Source of the DNA: Enterobacter asburiae
GTDB lineage: Bacteria; Pseudomonadota; Gammaproteobacteria; Enterobacterales; Enterobacteriaceae
Length of the DNA stretch: 64,000 nt
Direction of reading: 5' to 3'
Assembly (NCBI GenBank): GCA_011754535.1
Contig: JAAQVN010000001.1
Coordinates: 2,914,001-2,978,000, forward strand
Shown: piece by piece, positions 10,344 through 21,223 of the stretch
Numbering within the stretch: position 1 is the first letter of the stretch
Layout: each line of letters starts with the position of its first letter
Notes under the pieces: model-generated
Seen by the model: only the letters and a program-made list of their open reading frames with translations
Told to the model about the DNA's origin: nothing
Databases searched by the model: none
Made by a program: the position numbers and the translations under genes

Positions 10344-10607
10344 GAGATATCCCTTAATTAGCCGCAGGCTAAATGTCGCCTGGTATGCAGGCTACTATGT
10401 CGCAGCTTTCTGTATGTCACAACTGGATGAAAAAAGGCGGCTATTATACTGGAAATTCCGCCGGACGATAAGAGCGAACCACCGCCAGACGGTCGTTTGC
10501 TGCACTCTTATTGCGCATTCTCACAAAAATTAACAAAATTATCCGACCGATAACAGGTCATCACGTCGTAAGGTGTTACGGAAGTGATTAATTTACCTGG
10601 AGTGACG

Positions 10608-11174
10608 ATGTTAACACTTGATGCCCGCAAAACCGCGCTTGTGGTGATTGATTTACAGGAAGGGATCCTCCCCTTTGCCGGTGGCCCGCACGCTGCGGAT
10701 GATGTGGTCAGCCGCGCCGCTCGCCTGGCCGAGAAATGCCGCGCCAGCGGTGCCCCTGTAGTCATGGTGCGCGTCGGCTGGTCCGCTGATTTCGCCGAGG
10801 CGTTAAAACAGCCCGTTGATGCCCAGGCGCCCGCGCATGCCCTGCCGGATAACTGGTGGACGTACCCGGTGTCGCTGGGCAAACGCGACAGCGATATCGA
10901 AGTGACCAAACGTCAGTGGGGCGCCTTCTACGGGACCGATCTGGAGCTGCAGCTCCGCCGTCGCGGTATCGACACCATTATTCTGTGCGGCATTTCCACC
11001 AACATCGGCGTGGAATCGACCGCCCGTAACGCCTGGGAGCTGGGCTTTAACCTGGTGATTGCCGAAGATGCCTGCAGCGCGGCCTCCGCAGAACAGCATC
11101 GGGGCAGCATGACCCACATCTTCCCGCGCATCGGACGCGTGCGCAGTACGGATGAGATTTTAAGCGCGCTATGA
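10608..11174 (+). CDS. yecD: Isochorismatase-family hydrolase YecD
   Basis: 188-residue cysteine-hydrolase-fold protein. The start is the ATG at 10608, preceded by GGAG at 7-nt spacing and matching the E. coli length; an in-frame ATG at 10584 would lack this. The family triad residues can be placed in VVIDLQEG (Asp), KRQWGAF (Lys) and CGISTNIGV (Cys). The exact substrate is unknown. It overlaps yecE by 4 nt (ATGA). Confidence 0.93.
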   Translation: MLTLDARKTALVVIDLQEGILPFAGGPHAADDVVSRAARLAEKCRASGAPVVMVRVGWSADFAEALKQPVDAQAPAHALPDNWWTYPVSLGKRDSDIEVTKRQWGAFYGTDLELQLRRRGIDTIILCGISTNIGVESTARNAWELGFNLVIAEDACSAASAEQHRGSMTHIFPRIGRVRSTDEILSAL

Positions 11175-11989
11175 TGTACGTGGGCCTTCCCCAGTGGTCG
11201 CACCCGAAATGGGTGCGCCTGGGCATCACCAGCCTTGAAGAGTATGCCCGACACTTCAACTGCGTCGAGGGTAATACCACCCTGTATGCGCTTCCCAAAG
11301 CCGAGATTGTCGAACGCTGGCGAGAGCAAACGACCGACGATTTCCGTTTCTGTTTTAAGTTTCCGGCGACCATTTCCCACCAGGCCGCGCTGCGAAACTG
11401 TGGGGACTTAACGGAAGAGTTTTTCACGCGCATGTCGCCGCTGGCGAACCGCATTGGGCAATACTGGCTCCAGCTTCCCGCCACGTTTGCCCCGCGCGAC
11501 CTGCCTGCGCTCTGGCAGTTCCTGGATGCCCTGCCCGGTGAATTCACCTACGGCGTGGAAGTCCGACACCAGGACTTCTTTGCGAAGGGCGAAGCAGAAA
11601 GAGCGCTCAACCGCGGCCTGCTTGAACGTTCCGTTAACCGTGTGATCCTCGATAGCCGCCCGGTGCACAGCGCGGTACCGCATAACGAGGCGATCGTTGA
11701 AGCTCAGCGTAAAAAACCGAAAGTACCGGTCCACGCCATCGTGACCGCGCAGAATCCGATGGTTCGGTTCATCGGCAGCGATAACATGGAGCAAAATCAG
11801 GCGATGTTCGCCGTCTGGCTGCAAAAACTCGCAAACTGGGAACACACCACCACGCCGTACCTCTTTTTACACACGCCGGATATCGCTCAGGCGCCCGAAC
11901 TGGTCGATGCTCTGTGGCAGGCCTTGCAGGCTGTGGTGCCGTCCGTGGGCAGCGCGCCGTCCATCCCACAACAATCTTCTCTTTTCTGA
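11171..11989 (+). CDS. yecE: DUF72 family protein YecE
   Basis: 272-residue DUF72 protein with a TIM-barrel-like fold, beginning [18 protein letters not shown] and ending QQSSLF, the same length as E. coli YecE. The biochemical role is not established. The ATG at 11171 overlaps the yecD stop, so the two are translationally coupled. A second ATG follows directly and cannot be excluded. Confidence 0.92.
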   Translation: MMYVGLPQWSHPKWVRLGITSLEEYARHFNCVEGNTTLYALPKAEIVERWREQTTDDFRFCFKFPATISHQAALRNCGDLTEEFFTRMSPLANRIGQYWLQLPATFAPRDLPALWQFLDALPGEFTYGVEVRHQDFFAKGEAERALNRGLLERSVNRVILDSRPVHSAVPHNEAIVEAQRKKPKVPVHAIVTAQNPMVRFIGSDNMEQNQAMFAVWLQKLANWEHTTTPYLFLHTPDIAQAPELVDALWQALQAVVPSVGSAPSIPQQSSLF

Positions 11990-12040
11990 TATCACCCCCT
12001 ATCATAGTGAAGTGCCATCTGCCAAAAACAGGGAGTTAGT

Positions 12041-14188
<2,148 letters not shown>

Positions 14189-14194
14189 CCTTTT

Positions 14195-14226
14195 AGCCGG
14201 GTGGCGGCTACGCCTTACCCGGCCTA
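14195..14226. repeat. REP-like palindromic unit
   Basis: gccgggtggcggctacgcc followed by ttacccggcctac is close to the enteric REP consensus (GCCGGATGCGGCG..CGCCTTATCCGGCCTAC) and can fold on itself. It lies 7 nt after cmoB, where REP units commonly sit. Confidence 0.7.
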
Positions 14227-14236
14227 CTCGTAACAC

Positions 14237-14367
14237 TTTTTCTCCAAAATAGTTCAAGTTGCAGCAAGGCGGCAACGCAGCGAATCCCCGGGAGCTTACA
14301 TCAGTAAGTGACCGGGGTGAGCGAGGCGGCCAACGCAGTTGCGGCTTGAAATATGAAGGAGAAAAAA
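14237..14367. repeat. ERIC (IRU) intergenic repeat
   Basis: About 130-bp imperfect palindrome bounded by tttctcc and ggagaaa. It contains GCGAATCCCCGGGAGCTTAC and AGTAAGTGACCGGGGTGAGC, which match the conserved ERIC core used for ERIC fingerprinting with one or two changes. The arms ttcaagttgcagc and gttgcggcttgaa pair. It occupies the cmoB-cutC spacer. Confidence 0.88.
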
Positions 14368-14394
14368 AGGCCCCTGTGTAATTGGCAGGGGCCT
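14362..14394 (-). terminator. Terminator of cutC / MicL
   Basis: Minus-strand stem GGCCCCTG (14386-14393) with CAGGGGCC (14369-14376), loop of 9 nt, then seven T (14362-14368). It abuts the ERIC element. Confidence 0.85.
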
Positions 14395-14675
14395 GGTACA
14401 AGCAAGCATCATATTGGGCGACATGATGCGCGGTAAAAATCGGTACGTTGCTACACGTGATGACGCTCAATCAGCGACTTCATTTCCGCAACCGACTCTC
14501 CCTCTACGCCGTAGCGTGAATACTCATCCGCTTCAGCATCCGTCGACATTGACAGCCCTGTATTGCGATAACGCATGGGTGAAGGTATCCATTTCCCCGC
14601 AGAGCTGTGAAGCTCTTCCACCCCGGCGTTTAAAAACCGTTCCAGATTGCTGGCACGGACTCCCGCACCCGCCAT
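14362..14675 (-). ncRNA. micL: Probable MicL sRNA (3' part of cutC)
   Basis: In E. coli and Salmonella, MicL is a sigma-E-dependent RNA of about 308 nt that starts inside cutC, ends at the cutC terminator and represses lpp. Here a sigma-E-like promoter lies in cutC (-35 GGAACTA at 14703-14709, -10 TCCAA at 14681-14685). Its predicted start near 14675 gives about 314 nt to the terminator. The segment after the cutC stop contains TACCGCGC, complementary to the GCGCGGTA found early in E. coli lpp. Identification rests on position, length and promoter; no alignment was run. Confidence 0.6.
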
Positions 14676-15194
14676 TATTATTGGAACACCGGAATGTGCT
14701 TTTAGTTCCGTAATAAATTGCAGTCCTTTTTCAGCCGAAGACTGCTGTCCCGATGTCAGAACGCGCGCCACGCCAAGTTCTCCAAGCGTTTCAAAGGCCT
14801 GAAGCGGATCTTTACACATATCAAACGCGCGATGAAAAGTGACGGCCATCCCTTTAGCGGCGTCCATCACCTGGCGCATCCGCGGCAGATCGACGTGACC
14901 GTCTTCATCAAGCAGGCCGGTCACCAGACCGGGGAACCCCAGGTCACGAACAAGGGCGATATCTTCAAGCATGGCAGTGAACTCGCCCGGCGTGTAACAA
15001 AAATCGCCGCCGCGAGGACGAATAATCGGGTGGACCGGAATGGTGACGGCCTGGCGGGCAGACTTCAATACGCCGTATGAAGGCGTTAATCCCCCTTCTT
15101 TCGGGGCCGCGCACAGTTCGATACGGTCAGCTCCCATCTGTTGCGCCGTAAGGGCACACTCCACGCTGTAACAACAAATCTCCAGCAGCGCCAT
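14451..15194 (-). CDS. cutC: CutC family protein
   Basis: 247-residue TIM-barrel protein (E. coli CutC 248 aa), opening [22 protein letters not shown]. It was first described as a copper-tolerance protein. In E. coli the copper phenotype of cutC mutants is now attributed to loss of the embedded sRNA MicL, so the protein's own function is uncertain. Its 3' end carries the promoter-like sequence of the MicL candidate. It is separated from yecM by 77 nt. Confidence 0.95.
   Translation of the reverse strand: MALLEICCYSVECALTAQQMGADRIELCAAPKEGGLTPSYGVLKSARQAVTIPVHPIIRPRGGDFCYTPGEFTAMLEDIALVRDLGFPGLVTGLLDEDGHVDLPRMRQVMDAAKGMAVTFHRAFDMCKDPLQAFETLGELGVARVLTSGQQSSAEKGLQFITELKAHSGVPIIMAGAGVRASNLERFLNAGVEELHSSAGKWIPSPMRYRNTGLSMSTDAEADEYSRYGVEGESVAEMKSLIERHHV
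14681..14709 (-). promoter_or_regulatory. Sigma-E-like promoter inside cutC (MicL)
   Basis: Minus-strand -35 GGAACTA and -10 TCCAA separated by 17 nt, resembling the sigma-E consensus GGAACTT-N16-TCTGA. The -10 is imperfect. Support comes mainly from the distance to the terminator, which fits MicL length. Confidence 0.5.
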
Positions 15195-15271
15195 CTACTC
15201 CTCCTTAAATCAGCTTAACGCGCCATCATGGCACGCCTCTCGTTTCGGGTCTCAGCGGCGAATCACAACTC

Positions 15272-15832
15272 TCAGGCTTCGCTGGCAACGATCTGCTCAA
15301 TGGTCCATGGATGAAATTTCACGGTCACCTGCCCGTCAGTGACGGCCAGCGTCGGGTTAGGAAGACGCTCGCGCTCGCCTTTCGGTGAACTCGTCTTCAC
15401 AAAAATCCCCGGCTTGCTTAAACCCTCATCAGAAAGCAGGGCCAGCGCGCGCGTGTTTAACGTCTCCGGCTCTCCCGGCAGGACGATTTCAATATGCTCC
15501 CAGCCTTCGTGCGGATAGCGTTTTTCACCCGGCCACGGCAGTTCAACCACGGTGAACTGCCAGTGCGCCACGTTCACCGGCTCATGCAGTTTGAACAGAC
15601 AAATGGGGCGTCCATTGATGATGTTCTCAGAGAGCAACTCGCCGCACTGTTCAAACCCGCGGCGCCAGCGTTCAGCCGTCGCATTCTGGTGACAGCGCAA
15701 AGAGATGTGATCTGCCTCAAGCGGCGCGATATCCAGACCAAGACGGGTGGCAAGTTCTGTGAACGCCTTTGTGAAGCGCGGTAAATCTGCGGAAATATCA
15801 TGCAGTTCGTCAATGGATTGCCAGTTTGCCAT
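15272..15832 (-). CDS. yecM: VOC-superfamily protein YecM
   Basis: 186-residue protein of the glyoxalase/VOC metal-binding fold, matching E. coli YecM (188 aa), with ADHISLRCHQNATAERWRRG and HEGWEHIEIVLPG as conserved blocks carrying potential metal ligands (His, Glu). Substrate and function are unknown. It lies divergently from argS across a 239-bp spacer. Confidence 0.92.
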   Translation of the reverse strand: MANWQSIDELHDISADLPRFTKAFTELATRLGLDIAPLEADHISLRCHQNATAERWRRGFEQCGELLSENIINGRPICLFKLHEPVNVAHWQFTVVELPWPGEKRYPHEGWEHIEIVLPGEPETLNTRALALLSDEGLSKPGIFVKTSSPKGERERLPNPTLAVTDGQVTVKFHPWTIEQIVASEA

Positions 15833-16071
15833 AAATCAGTCTCTTTTCATGTCGCAAAGCCGCTAATTTACTCTGTTGCCCTGTTTTGACCAACCGCAGA
15901 ATCCGGCTTTTTGCGACTGCATGATTATGCACACCTTCACCGCCTGGATTCTGAGCAATCTTCAGGCCCCGCAATGCTGACGCCAGAAGGCATTTGCAGT
16001 ATACTCCCGCCCTAAATTCTTTAACTGGCGCGGGCGGTTGTAAGCCCGCATCAAAAACGTAAGGTATCCAG

Positions 16072-17805
16072 GTGAATATTCAGGCTCTTCTCTCCGAAAA
16101 AGTCAGTCAGGCACTGATTGCCGCAGGCGCGCCTGCGGATTGCGAACCGCAGGTTCGTCAGTCAGCAAAAGTACAGTTTGGCGACTATCAGGCTAATGGC
16201 GTGATGGCAGTGGCTAAAAAACTGGGCATGCCGCCGCGACAGCTCGCTGAGCAGGTACTGACGCATCTGGATCTCTCCGGCATTGCCAGCAAAACCGAAA
16301 TTGCCGGTCCGGGCTTTATCAATATTTTCCTTGAGCCTGCATTCCTGGCGAGCCACGTTGACGCGGCGCTGAAGTCTGACCGTCTGGGCGTTTCCCAGCC
16401 GGAAGCGCAGACCGTGGTTGTCGACTATTCTGCCCCGAACGTGGCGAAAGAGATGCACGTAGGTCACCTGCGCTCCACCATCATCGGTGACGCCGCGGTG
16501 CGCACGCTCGAGTTCCTCGGTCACAAGGTGATCCGCGCGAACCACGTGGGCGACTGGGGCACCCAGTTCGGCATGCTGATTGCTTACCTGGAAAAACAGC
16601 AGCAGGAAAACGCGGGTGAAATGGCGCTGGCGGACCTGGAAGGATTCTACCGCGAAGCCAAAAAGCACTACGACGAAGACGAAGCCTTCGCCGAGCGCGC
16701 GCGCAGCTACGTGGTGAAGCTGCAGGGCGGCGATCGATACTTCCTTGAAATGTGGCGCAAGCTGGTTGACATCACCATGTCCCAGAACCAGCTGACCTAC
16801 AACCGTCTGAACGTGACGCTGACCCGCGACGACGTGATGGGTGAAAGCCTCTACAATCCGATGCTGCCCGGCATCGTGGCGGATCTGAAAGCCAAAAACC
16901 TCGCGGTGGAGAGCGAAGGCGCAACGGTTGTGTTCCTTGATGAGTACAAAAACAAGGAAGGTGAACCGATGGGCGTGATCATCCAGAAAAAGGATGGCGG
17001 CTATCTCTACACCACCACCGATATCGCCTGCGCGAAATACCGCTACGAAACCCTTCACGCTGACCGCGTGCTGTACTACATCGACTCCCGCCAGCACCAG
17101 CACCTGATGCAGGCGTGGACTATCGTGCGTAAAGCCGGTTACGTACCTGACTGCGTTCCGCTGGAACACCACATGTTCGGCATGATGCTGGGTAAAGACG
17201 GCAAGCCGTTCAAAACCCGCGCGGGCGGTACTGTGAAGCTTTCCGATCTGCTGGACGAAGCGCTGGAGCGCGCACGTCGCCTGGTGGCCGAGAAGAACCC
17301 GGACATGCCTGCTGATGAACTGGAAAAACTGGCTAACGCCGTGGGTATCGGCGCGGTGAAATACGCGGATCTTTCCAAGAACCGCACCACCGACTATATC
17401 TTCGACTGGGACAACATGCTGGCGTTTGAAGGCAACACGGCGCCGTATATGCAGTATGCCTATACCCGCGTGCTCTCCGTGTTCCGTAAGGCGAACATTG
17501 ATGAAAGCGTGCTGGCGAATACGACAGTAACCATTACGGAAGATCGTGAAGCGCAGCTGGCGGCGCGTCTGCTGCAGTTCGAAGAGACGCTGACGGTTGT
17601 CGCGCGTGACGGCACGCCGCACGTAATGTGTGCATACCTCTACGATCTGGCGGGTCTGTTCTCCGGCTTCTATGAGCACTGCCCTATTCTGTCTGCGGAA
17701 AATGAATCGGTACGCAACAGCCGCCTGAAGCTTGCGCAGCTGACGGCGAAGACCCTGAAGCTGGGTCTGGATACCCTGGGTATCGAAACCGTAGAACGTA
17801 TGTAA
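16072..17805 (+). CDS. argS: Arginyl-tRNA synthetase
   Basis: 577-residue class I aminoacyl-tRNA synthetase that charges tRNA-Arg. The start is GTG at 16072, as in E. coli, placed by homology ([20 protein letters not shown]). N-terminal Add1 domain, the HIGH-type motif HVGHLRST at about residue 125, and a C-terminal helical anticodon-binding domain with the family ending ETVERM. A canonical KMSKS is replaced by [14 protein letters not shown], typical of this enzyme. Same length as E. coli ArgRS. Confidence 0.98.
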   Translation: MNIQALLSEKVSQALIAAGAPADCEPQVRQSAKVQFGDYQANGVMAVAKKLGMPPRQLAEQVLTHLDLSGIASKTEIAGPGFINIFLEPAFLASHVDAALKSDRLGVSQPEAQTVVVDYSAPNVAKEMHVGHLRSTIIGDAAVRTLEFLGHKVIRANHVGDWGTQFGMLIAYLEKQQQENAGEMALADLEGFYREAKKHYDEDEAFAERARSYVVKLQGGDRYFLEMWRKLVDITMSQNQLTYNRLNVTLTRDDVMGESLYNPMLPGIVADLKAKNLAVESEGATVVFLDEYKNKEGEPMGVIIQKKDGGYLYTTTDIACAKYRYETLHADRVLYYIDSRQHQHLMQAWTIVRKAGYVPDCVPLEHHMFGMMLGKDGKPFKTRAGGTVKLSDLLDEALERARRLVAEKNPDMPADELEKLANAVGIGAVKYADLSKNRTTDYIFDWDNMLAFEGNTAPYMQYAYTRVLSVFRKANIDESVLANTTVTITEDREAQLAARLLQFEETLTVVARDGTPHVMCAYLYDLAGLFSGFYEHCPILSAENESVRNSRLKLAQLTAKTLKLGLDTLGIETVERM

Positions 17806-17807
17806 TA

Positions 17808-17836
17808 CAAAAAACCCGGCAGGCGCCGGGTTTTTT
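17808..17836. terminator. Bidirectional terminator between argS and the rhiN-like gene
   Basis: 10-bp stem, 17811-17820 with 17825-17834, loop of 4 nt, A-tract before and T-tract after, suiting the two convergent genes. Confidence 0.88.
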
Positions 17837-17840
17837 ATTA

Positions 17841-18980
17841 TCAGAAATACTTCCGCAGATACTCCGTCAAACAGAGTATCGCCATCGCCTGTCCGTACGG
17901 CATCGACGTCAGCGGGATCTGGCGATAAAACTCAAGATCGCTGCCCATGCCCGTGCCGAACGAGGTTTGCAGTAGCTCCCCTTCCGGCGAGATATTTTTC
18001 ACGATGCCGCGAATCGCTTTTTCCGCAACATCAGCATACTCAGGCTCAACATAGCGCTTACGCACCGCTTTCAGGATCCCATAGGCAAACCCAGCCGTGG
18101 CGGAGGCTTCCAGGTATGAGTTCGGGTCGTCCAGCAGCGTATGCCACAGCCCGCTGTCGTCCTGACATTTCGCCAGCGCGGCAATCTGCGCATTCAATAC
18201 CTGCACCAGGTAGCGGCGCACGGCGCTGTTTTCCGGCAGATCCACCAGCTCGAGGAAGTCAGGGATCACGATGGTGAGCCAGCTGTTGCCGCGCGCCCAG
18301 CGGGCACGGGCAAAGTTATGATTACCGTCGTAGCTCCAGCCGTGAAACCACAGCCCGGTCTCCCGGTCCATCAGGTTCTGCACGTGCAGCAGGAACTGAT
18401 ACACCGCCTCTTCAACGTACTCCGGTTTGTTGAGCAGCTTGCCGATTTTTGCCAGCGGCAGCACCGTCATCATCAGCGTGTCATCCCACATCTGCTGGTG
18501 GTTCTCTTCTGCCAGGGTAATGTGCTGCATCCCGCCGTAATCGGTGCGCGGCATCTCGGCCATCGCCCACTCCGCCCAGCTTTCCAGCCACGGCAGCCAG
18601 GCCGGGTTTTTTGTCTCTTGGTAGCGATAGGCCAACGTCAGGAACGGCGACATGGTATTGACGTTTTTGGTGGTGGCGCCTTCCGCAAAGCGGTCTGTAA
18701 ACCAGCTGTCGATAATATTGCGCATCTCTTCGTCGCCGGTCTGGCAGTAGTACTGCCAGATGCCATACAAACCGACGCCGTGCGTCCACTCCCATCCGGC
18801 CCAGCCTTTGGTGTCGATTACGCGTCCGTCGTCCAGCCGCAGCAAAAACTCACCCGTTTTGTCGTGGATATTGACCAGGTTATACGTCACCTTTTGAATC
18901 AGCGATTTCAGCTCGTCCCTGGCTATAAAACGTTCAGGCTGACGCAATAACGGGCTATGTTTGACAGGCCAAACTTTCAT
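17841..18980 (-). CDS. rhiN: Unsaturated rhamnogalacturonyl hydrolase (GH105, RhiN/YteR type)
   Basis: 379-residue cytoplasmic glycoside hydrolase with no signal peptide. GH105 enzymes remove the unsaturated galacturonyl residue from rhamnogalacturonan oligomers made by lyases. The catalytic-Asp region is recognisable as QQMWDDTLMMTVLPLAKIG, followed by LWFHGWSYDG..FARARWARGNSW. The length is normal for YteR/YesR/RhiN. It starts 4 nt after a GPH transporter of the RhiT type, the same pairing as the Dickeya rhiTN operon. This suggests use of plant pectin oligomers. E. coli K-12 lacks this pair between argS and flhE. The symbol is by analogy. Confidence 0.85.
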   Translation of the reverse strand: MKVWPVKHSPLLRQPERFIARDELKSLIQKVTYNLVNIHDKTGEFLLRLDDGRVIDTKGWAGWEWTHGVGLYGIWQYYCQTGDEEMRNIIDSWFTDRFAEGATTKNVNTMSPFLTLAYRYQETKNPAWLPWLESWAEWAMAEMPRTDYGGMQHITLAEENHQQMWDDTLMMTVLPLAKIGKLLNKPEYVEEAVYQFLLHVQNLMDRETGLWFHGWSYDGNHNFARARWARGNSWLTIVIPDFLELVDLPENSAVRRYLVQVLNAQIAALAKCQDDSGLWHTLLDDPNSYLEASATAGFAYGILKAVRKRYVEPEYADVAEKAIRGIVKNISPEGELLQTSFGTGMGSDLEFYRQIPLTSMPYGQAMAILCLTEYLRKYF

Positions 18981-18984
18981 TATC

Positions 18985-20568
18985 TTAACCTCCGTTGTAT
19001 GTCGAATTGAGTACCGCGCGATCCTTCAGCGAAGGTGCCGCTGGCTTGTTACGATTCAGATAACCGATGTTGTTATTGCCCCAGAGTGACTCATAAGGCA
19101 TACCGGCCAGCATCTCGACGGTAGCGCGGGCGTGTGGCGTCGCTGACTCCGGCATCGCATGACCACACTCGCGCATTTTCGCGGTCTCCTCGCGCAGCGT
19201 GCTGTGGGTCTGCAAGTTAAGCTTGAAGCGCAGGGAGACAAGAAAACCGCAGAACAGCACCAGGACGGTGCCCACGCTCAGGATCGTCAAAATGGTGTGG
19301 CTCACTTCCGCAGGCTGGACTTTCTGACCGCTGACAAAGCCGGACATCTGCATCACAATGCCTACCAGCATCACCGCACCGGCCTGAGATGCCTTGCGGG
19401 TCAGGGTCATGATGCCGGCGAAAATCCCTTCGCGGCGCTGGCCGGTGATTACTTCATCCACGTCAGCAATGTAGGTGTAGGTATTCCATGGCACGTAGTT
19501 GATACCGCCGCGGCCCAGCCCAGCCACTGCAGAGATCAGCAACAGCAGAGCGTAGACGTCGCTCAGGCCCGCATAATAGAGCATGGCGTAAGAGAGAGAC
19601 GCAAGGCCAAACAGCACCACGACCATGCGGTAGGACGGAGCAGGTCCGAAGCGAATACACAGCGGGATCATCCCGATCACAGCGAGGAACTGGAAGATAG
19701 CCATCGTGCCCAGCAGATTGGACGCCATTGAGGCTTCCTGCATCAGCACAAACACCACGTAGTAAGTGAACACCGCATTAAACACGTCCTGCGCGATATA
19801 GCCGCCGAGGTACATGCCCAGATGCTGACGGAAAATCTTGATGCGCAGCGTGGAGCTTAACTCAACGATCAGGCGGTTGAGACTCTGCCCCAGCGTCAGC
19901 TTCTTCTTCTCTTCTTCAGCACGCAGCGCCGCTTCAGACCACTCCTCACGCGGGCGCTCCCAGGTAAAGAACCAGACAAAGGTCAGCATCAGCGCGCACA
20001 GCACGGAGAAGACCAGGCTTGCGTAGAAGAAGGAAACGGCGTTGTCTTTCCCGAATTGCGTGAGCAGGATCCCCGGCAGGAAGGAGGCCAGAATGGCGGA
20101 CATCTGCGCCATAGAGATACGCGCCCCGGAGAACTTCGTTTTCTGTTTGAAGTCATCGGTCATTTCCGGCACCAGCGTTTCGTAAGGCACCAGAATCATG
20201 GTGTAGACAATATCAAACACCAGATAGGTCAGCAGGTAGTACCAGAAATTCATGTCCCCCACCCACATCAACGAGTAGCTGAACACGCATGGAATACCCA
20301 GCAGGATAAAGAACTTACGGCGACCAAAGCGTTTCCCAAGCCAGGTCGTACCGAAGTTATCCGTCAAAAAGCCCATTAACGGGCTGACAACAGCATCCAG
20401 CACCCTCGCAGCGGCAAAGATGAAGGTTGCCTCAATCGGTGTGAGTCCACAGAAGGTGGTATAAAAATACAAAAGCCAGGCCGCCGTCAGGGCGGTAGTA
20501 CCTGCCCCAAGAAAATCGCCTGCTCCGTAGGCAAGATAATTTGCGAGTCCAATTTTACGTGTTTTCAT
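18985..20568 (-). CDS. rhiT: Rhamnogalacturonide transporter (GPH family, RhiT type)
   Basis: About 527-residue inner-membrane symporter of the glycoside-pentoside-hexuronide (GPH) family with about twelve hydrophobic segments. It begins MKTRKIGLANYLAYGAGDF. Family features include the PLMGFLTDNFGT loop and YNYVPWN-like INYVPWNTYTYIADV. The start is the ATG at 20568; an in-frame TTG lies 9 nt upstream. A C-terminal extension of about 70 residues (MRECGHAMPESAT onward) follows the last membrane segment. First gene of the operon with the GH105 hydrolase. A KdgR-box-like palindrome at 20739-20757 lies upstream. The substrate is inferred from the partner enzyme. Confidence 0.82.
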   Translation of the reverse strand: MKTRKIGLANYLAYGAGDFLGAGTTALTAAWLLYFYTTFCGLTPIEATFIFAAARVLDAVVSPLMGFLTDNFGTTWLGKRFGRRKFFILLGIPCVFSYSLMWVGDMNFWYYLLTYLVFDIVYTMILVPYETLVPEMTDDFKQKTKFSGARISMAQMSAILASFLPGILLTQFGKDNAVSFFYASLVFSVLCALMLTFVWFFTWERPREEWSEAALRAEEEKKKLTLGQSLNRLIVELSSTLRIKIFRQHLGMYLGGYIAQDVFNAVFTYYVVFVLMQEASMASNLLGTMAIFQFLAVIGMIPLCIRFGPAPSYRMVVVLFGLASLSYAMLYYAGLSDVYALLLLISAVAGLGRGGINYVPWNTYTYIADVDEVITGQRREGIFAGIMTLTRKASQAGAVMLVGIVMQMSGFVSGQKVQPAEVSHTILTILSVGTVLVLFCGFLVSLRFKLNLQTHSTLREETAKMRECGHAMPESATPHARATVEMLAGMPYESLWGNNNIGYLNRNKPAAPSLKDRAVLNSTYNGG

Positions 20569-20738
20569 TGCCGTCAACCCTAATCAAATTTGGGAGACTC
20601 CCTGCAGGTAAGGCTCATCGGGGAGTTTTTACACGGCTACAGTAAATGCAACGACGTCCTGATACCTTTCTGTTTCTGCCATCACGAGCAGGGTGAATGG
20701 CAAAAATGCAAAGGGTCGCGTCACGCGTGTCACTAATT

Positions 20739-20757
20739 TATAAAACAGCGTTTCTAT
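20739..20757 (-). promoter_or_regulatory. KdgR-box-like operator upstream of rhiTN
   Basis: TATAAAACAGCGTTTCTAT agrees with the KdgR consensus as I recall it (AATRAAAYRNYRTTTYATT) at 16 of 19 positions. KdgR represses pectin-catabolism genes, including rhiTN in Dickeya. It lies about 170 nt upstream of the transporter start. Confidence 0.55.
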
Positions 20758-20789
20758 TGCATCAAAAGAGGAGGTCAATTTTGCGAGAC

Positions 20790-20813
20790 AGCCATCAGAA
20801 TTGACTGATGGCT
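20790..20813 (-). terminator. Hairpin downstream of flhE
   Basis: Perfect 9-bp stem, 20790-20798 with 20805-20813, loop of 6 nt, 17 nt after the flhE stop. No clean T-run follows, so it may be a weak terminator or an mRNA-end stabiliser. Confidence 0.5.
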
Positions 20814-20830
20814 GGCGAAAAGGCAGGCAG

Positions 20831-21223
20831 CTAGCGGTAGTTGACGATGACAGAATTACTCTGCACCTTCAGCGCCGGGATCAAACGTCCCCCGCCCGGC
20901 ACTTCCCAGATAAAACGCAAGGGTTCAATGGCCGGCACGCCGTTGAACGCCTGGGTTGTGCCATTTTCTCCGTCGATCTCCGTACAGCGAGTCTGAGAAC
21001 AGAGACGCACCCGAAGCCCGGCAGGGGTTGGGCCAATCAGCCGGTAGTTCCAGACCACCATCCCCATCTGACCAGAAACCGTTTCAGAAGGCGACAGCGG
21101 GTTAGAGGACATGGCGACCCCCCGGTTGCTGAGGGTCACCCCCATGCTGCTTGCCTGCCAGGAGCCTTCCCCGGCAGCCTGAACCGCCAGCGGGAAGAAC
21201 AAAATCCATAACCATTTACCCAT
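20831..21223 (-). CDS. flhE: Flagellar protein FlhE
   Basis: 130-residue periplasmic protein with an N-terminal signal peptide (MGKWLWILFFPLAVQAAGEG). In E. coli and Salmonella FlhE prevents proton leakage through the flagellar export apparatus. Two cysteines in CSQTRCTE could form a disulfide. The ATG overlaps the flhA stop by one base (TAATG), so translation is coupled. Last gene of flhBAE. Confidence 0.93.
   Translation of the reverse strand: MGKWLWILFFPLAVQAAGEGSWQASSMGVTLSNRGVAMSSNPLSPSETVSGQMGMVVWNYRLIGPTPAGLRVRLCSQTRCTEIDGENGTTQAFNGVPAIEPLRFIWEVPGGGRLIPALKVQSNSVIVNYR

Noticed and set aside
10508-10909. 133-residue minus-strand ORF over the aspS-yecD gap
   Set aside because: Mostly antisense to yecD, no start signal.
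16162-17679. 505-residue minus-strand ORF
   Set aside because: It lies wholly inside argS on the other strand, with no start signal or recognisable domain.
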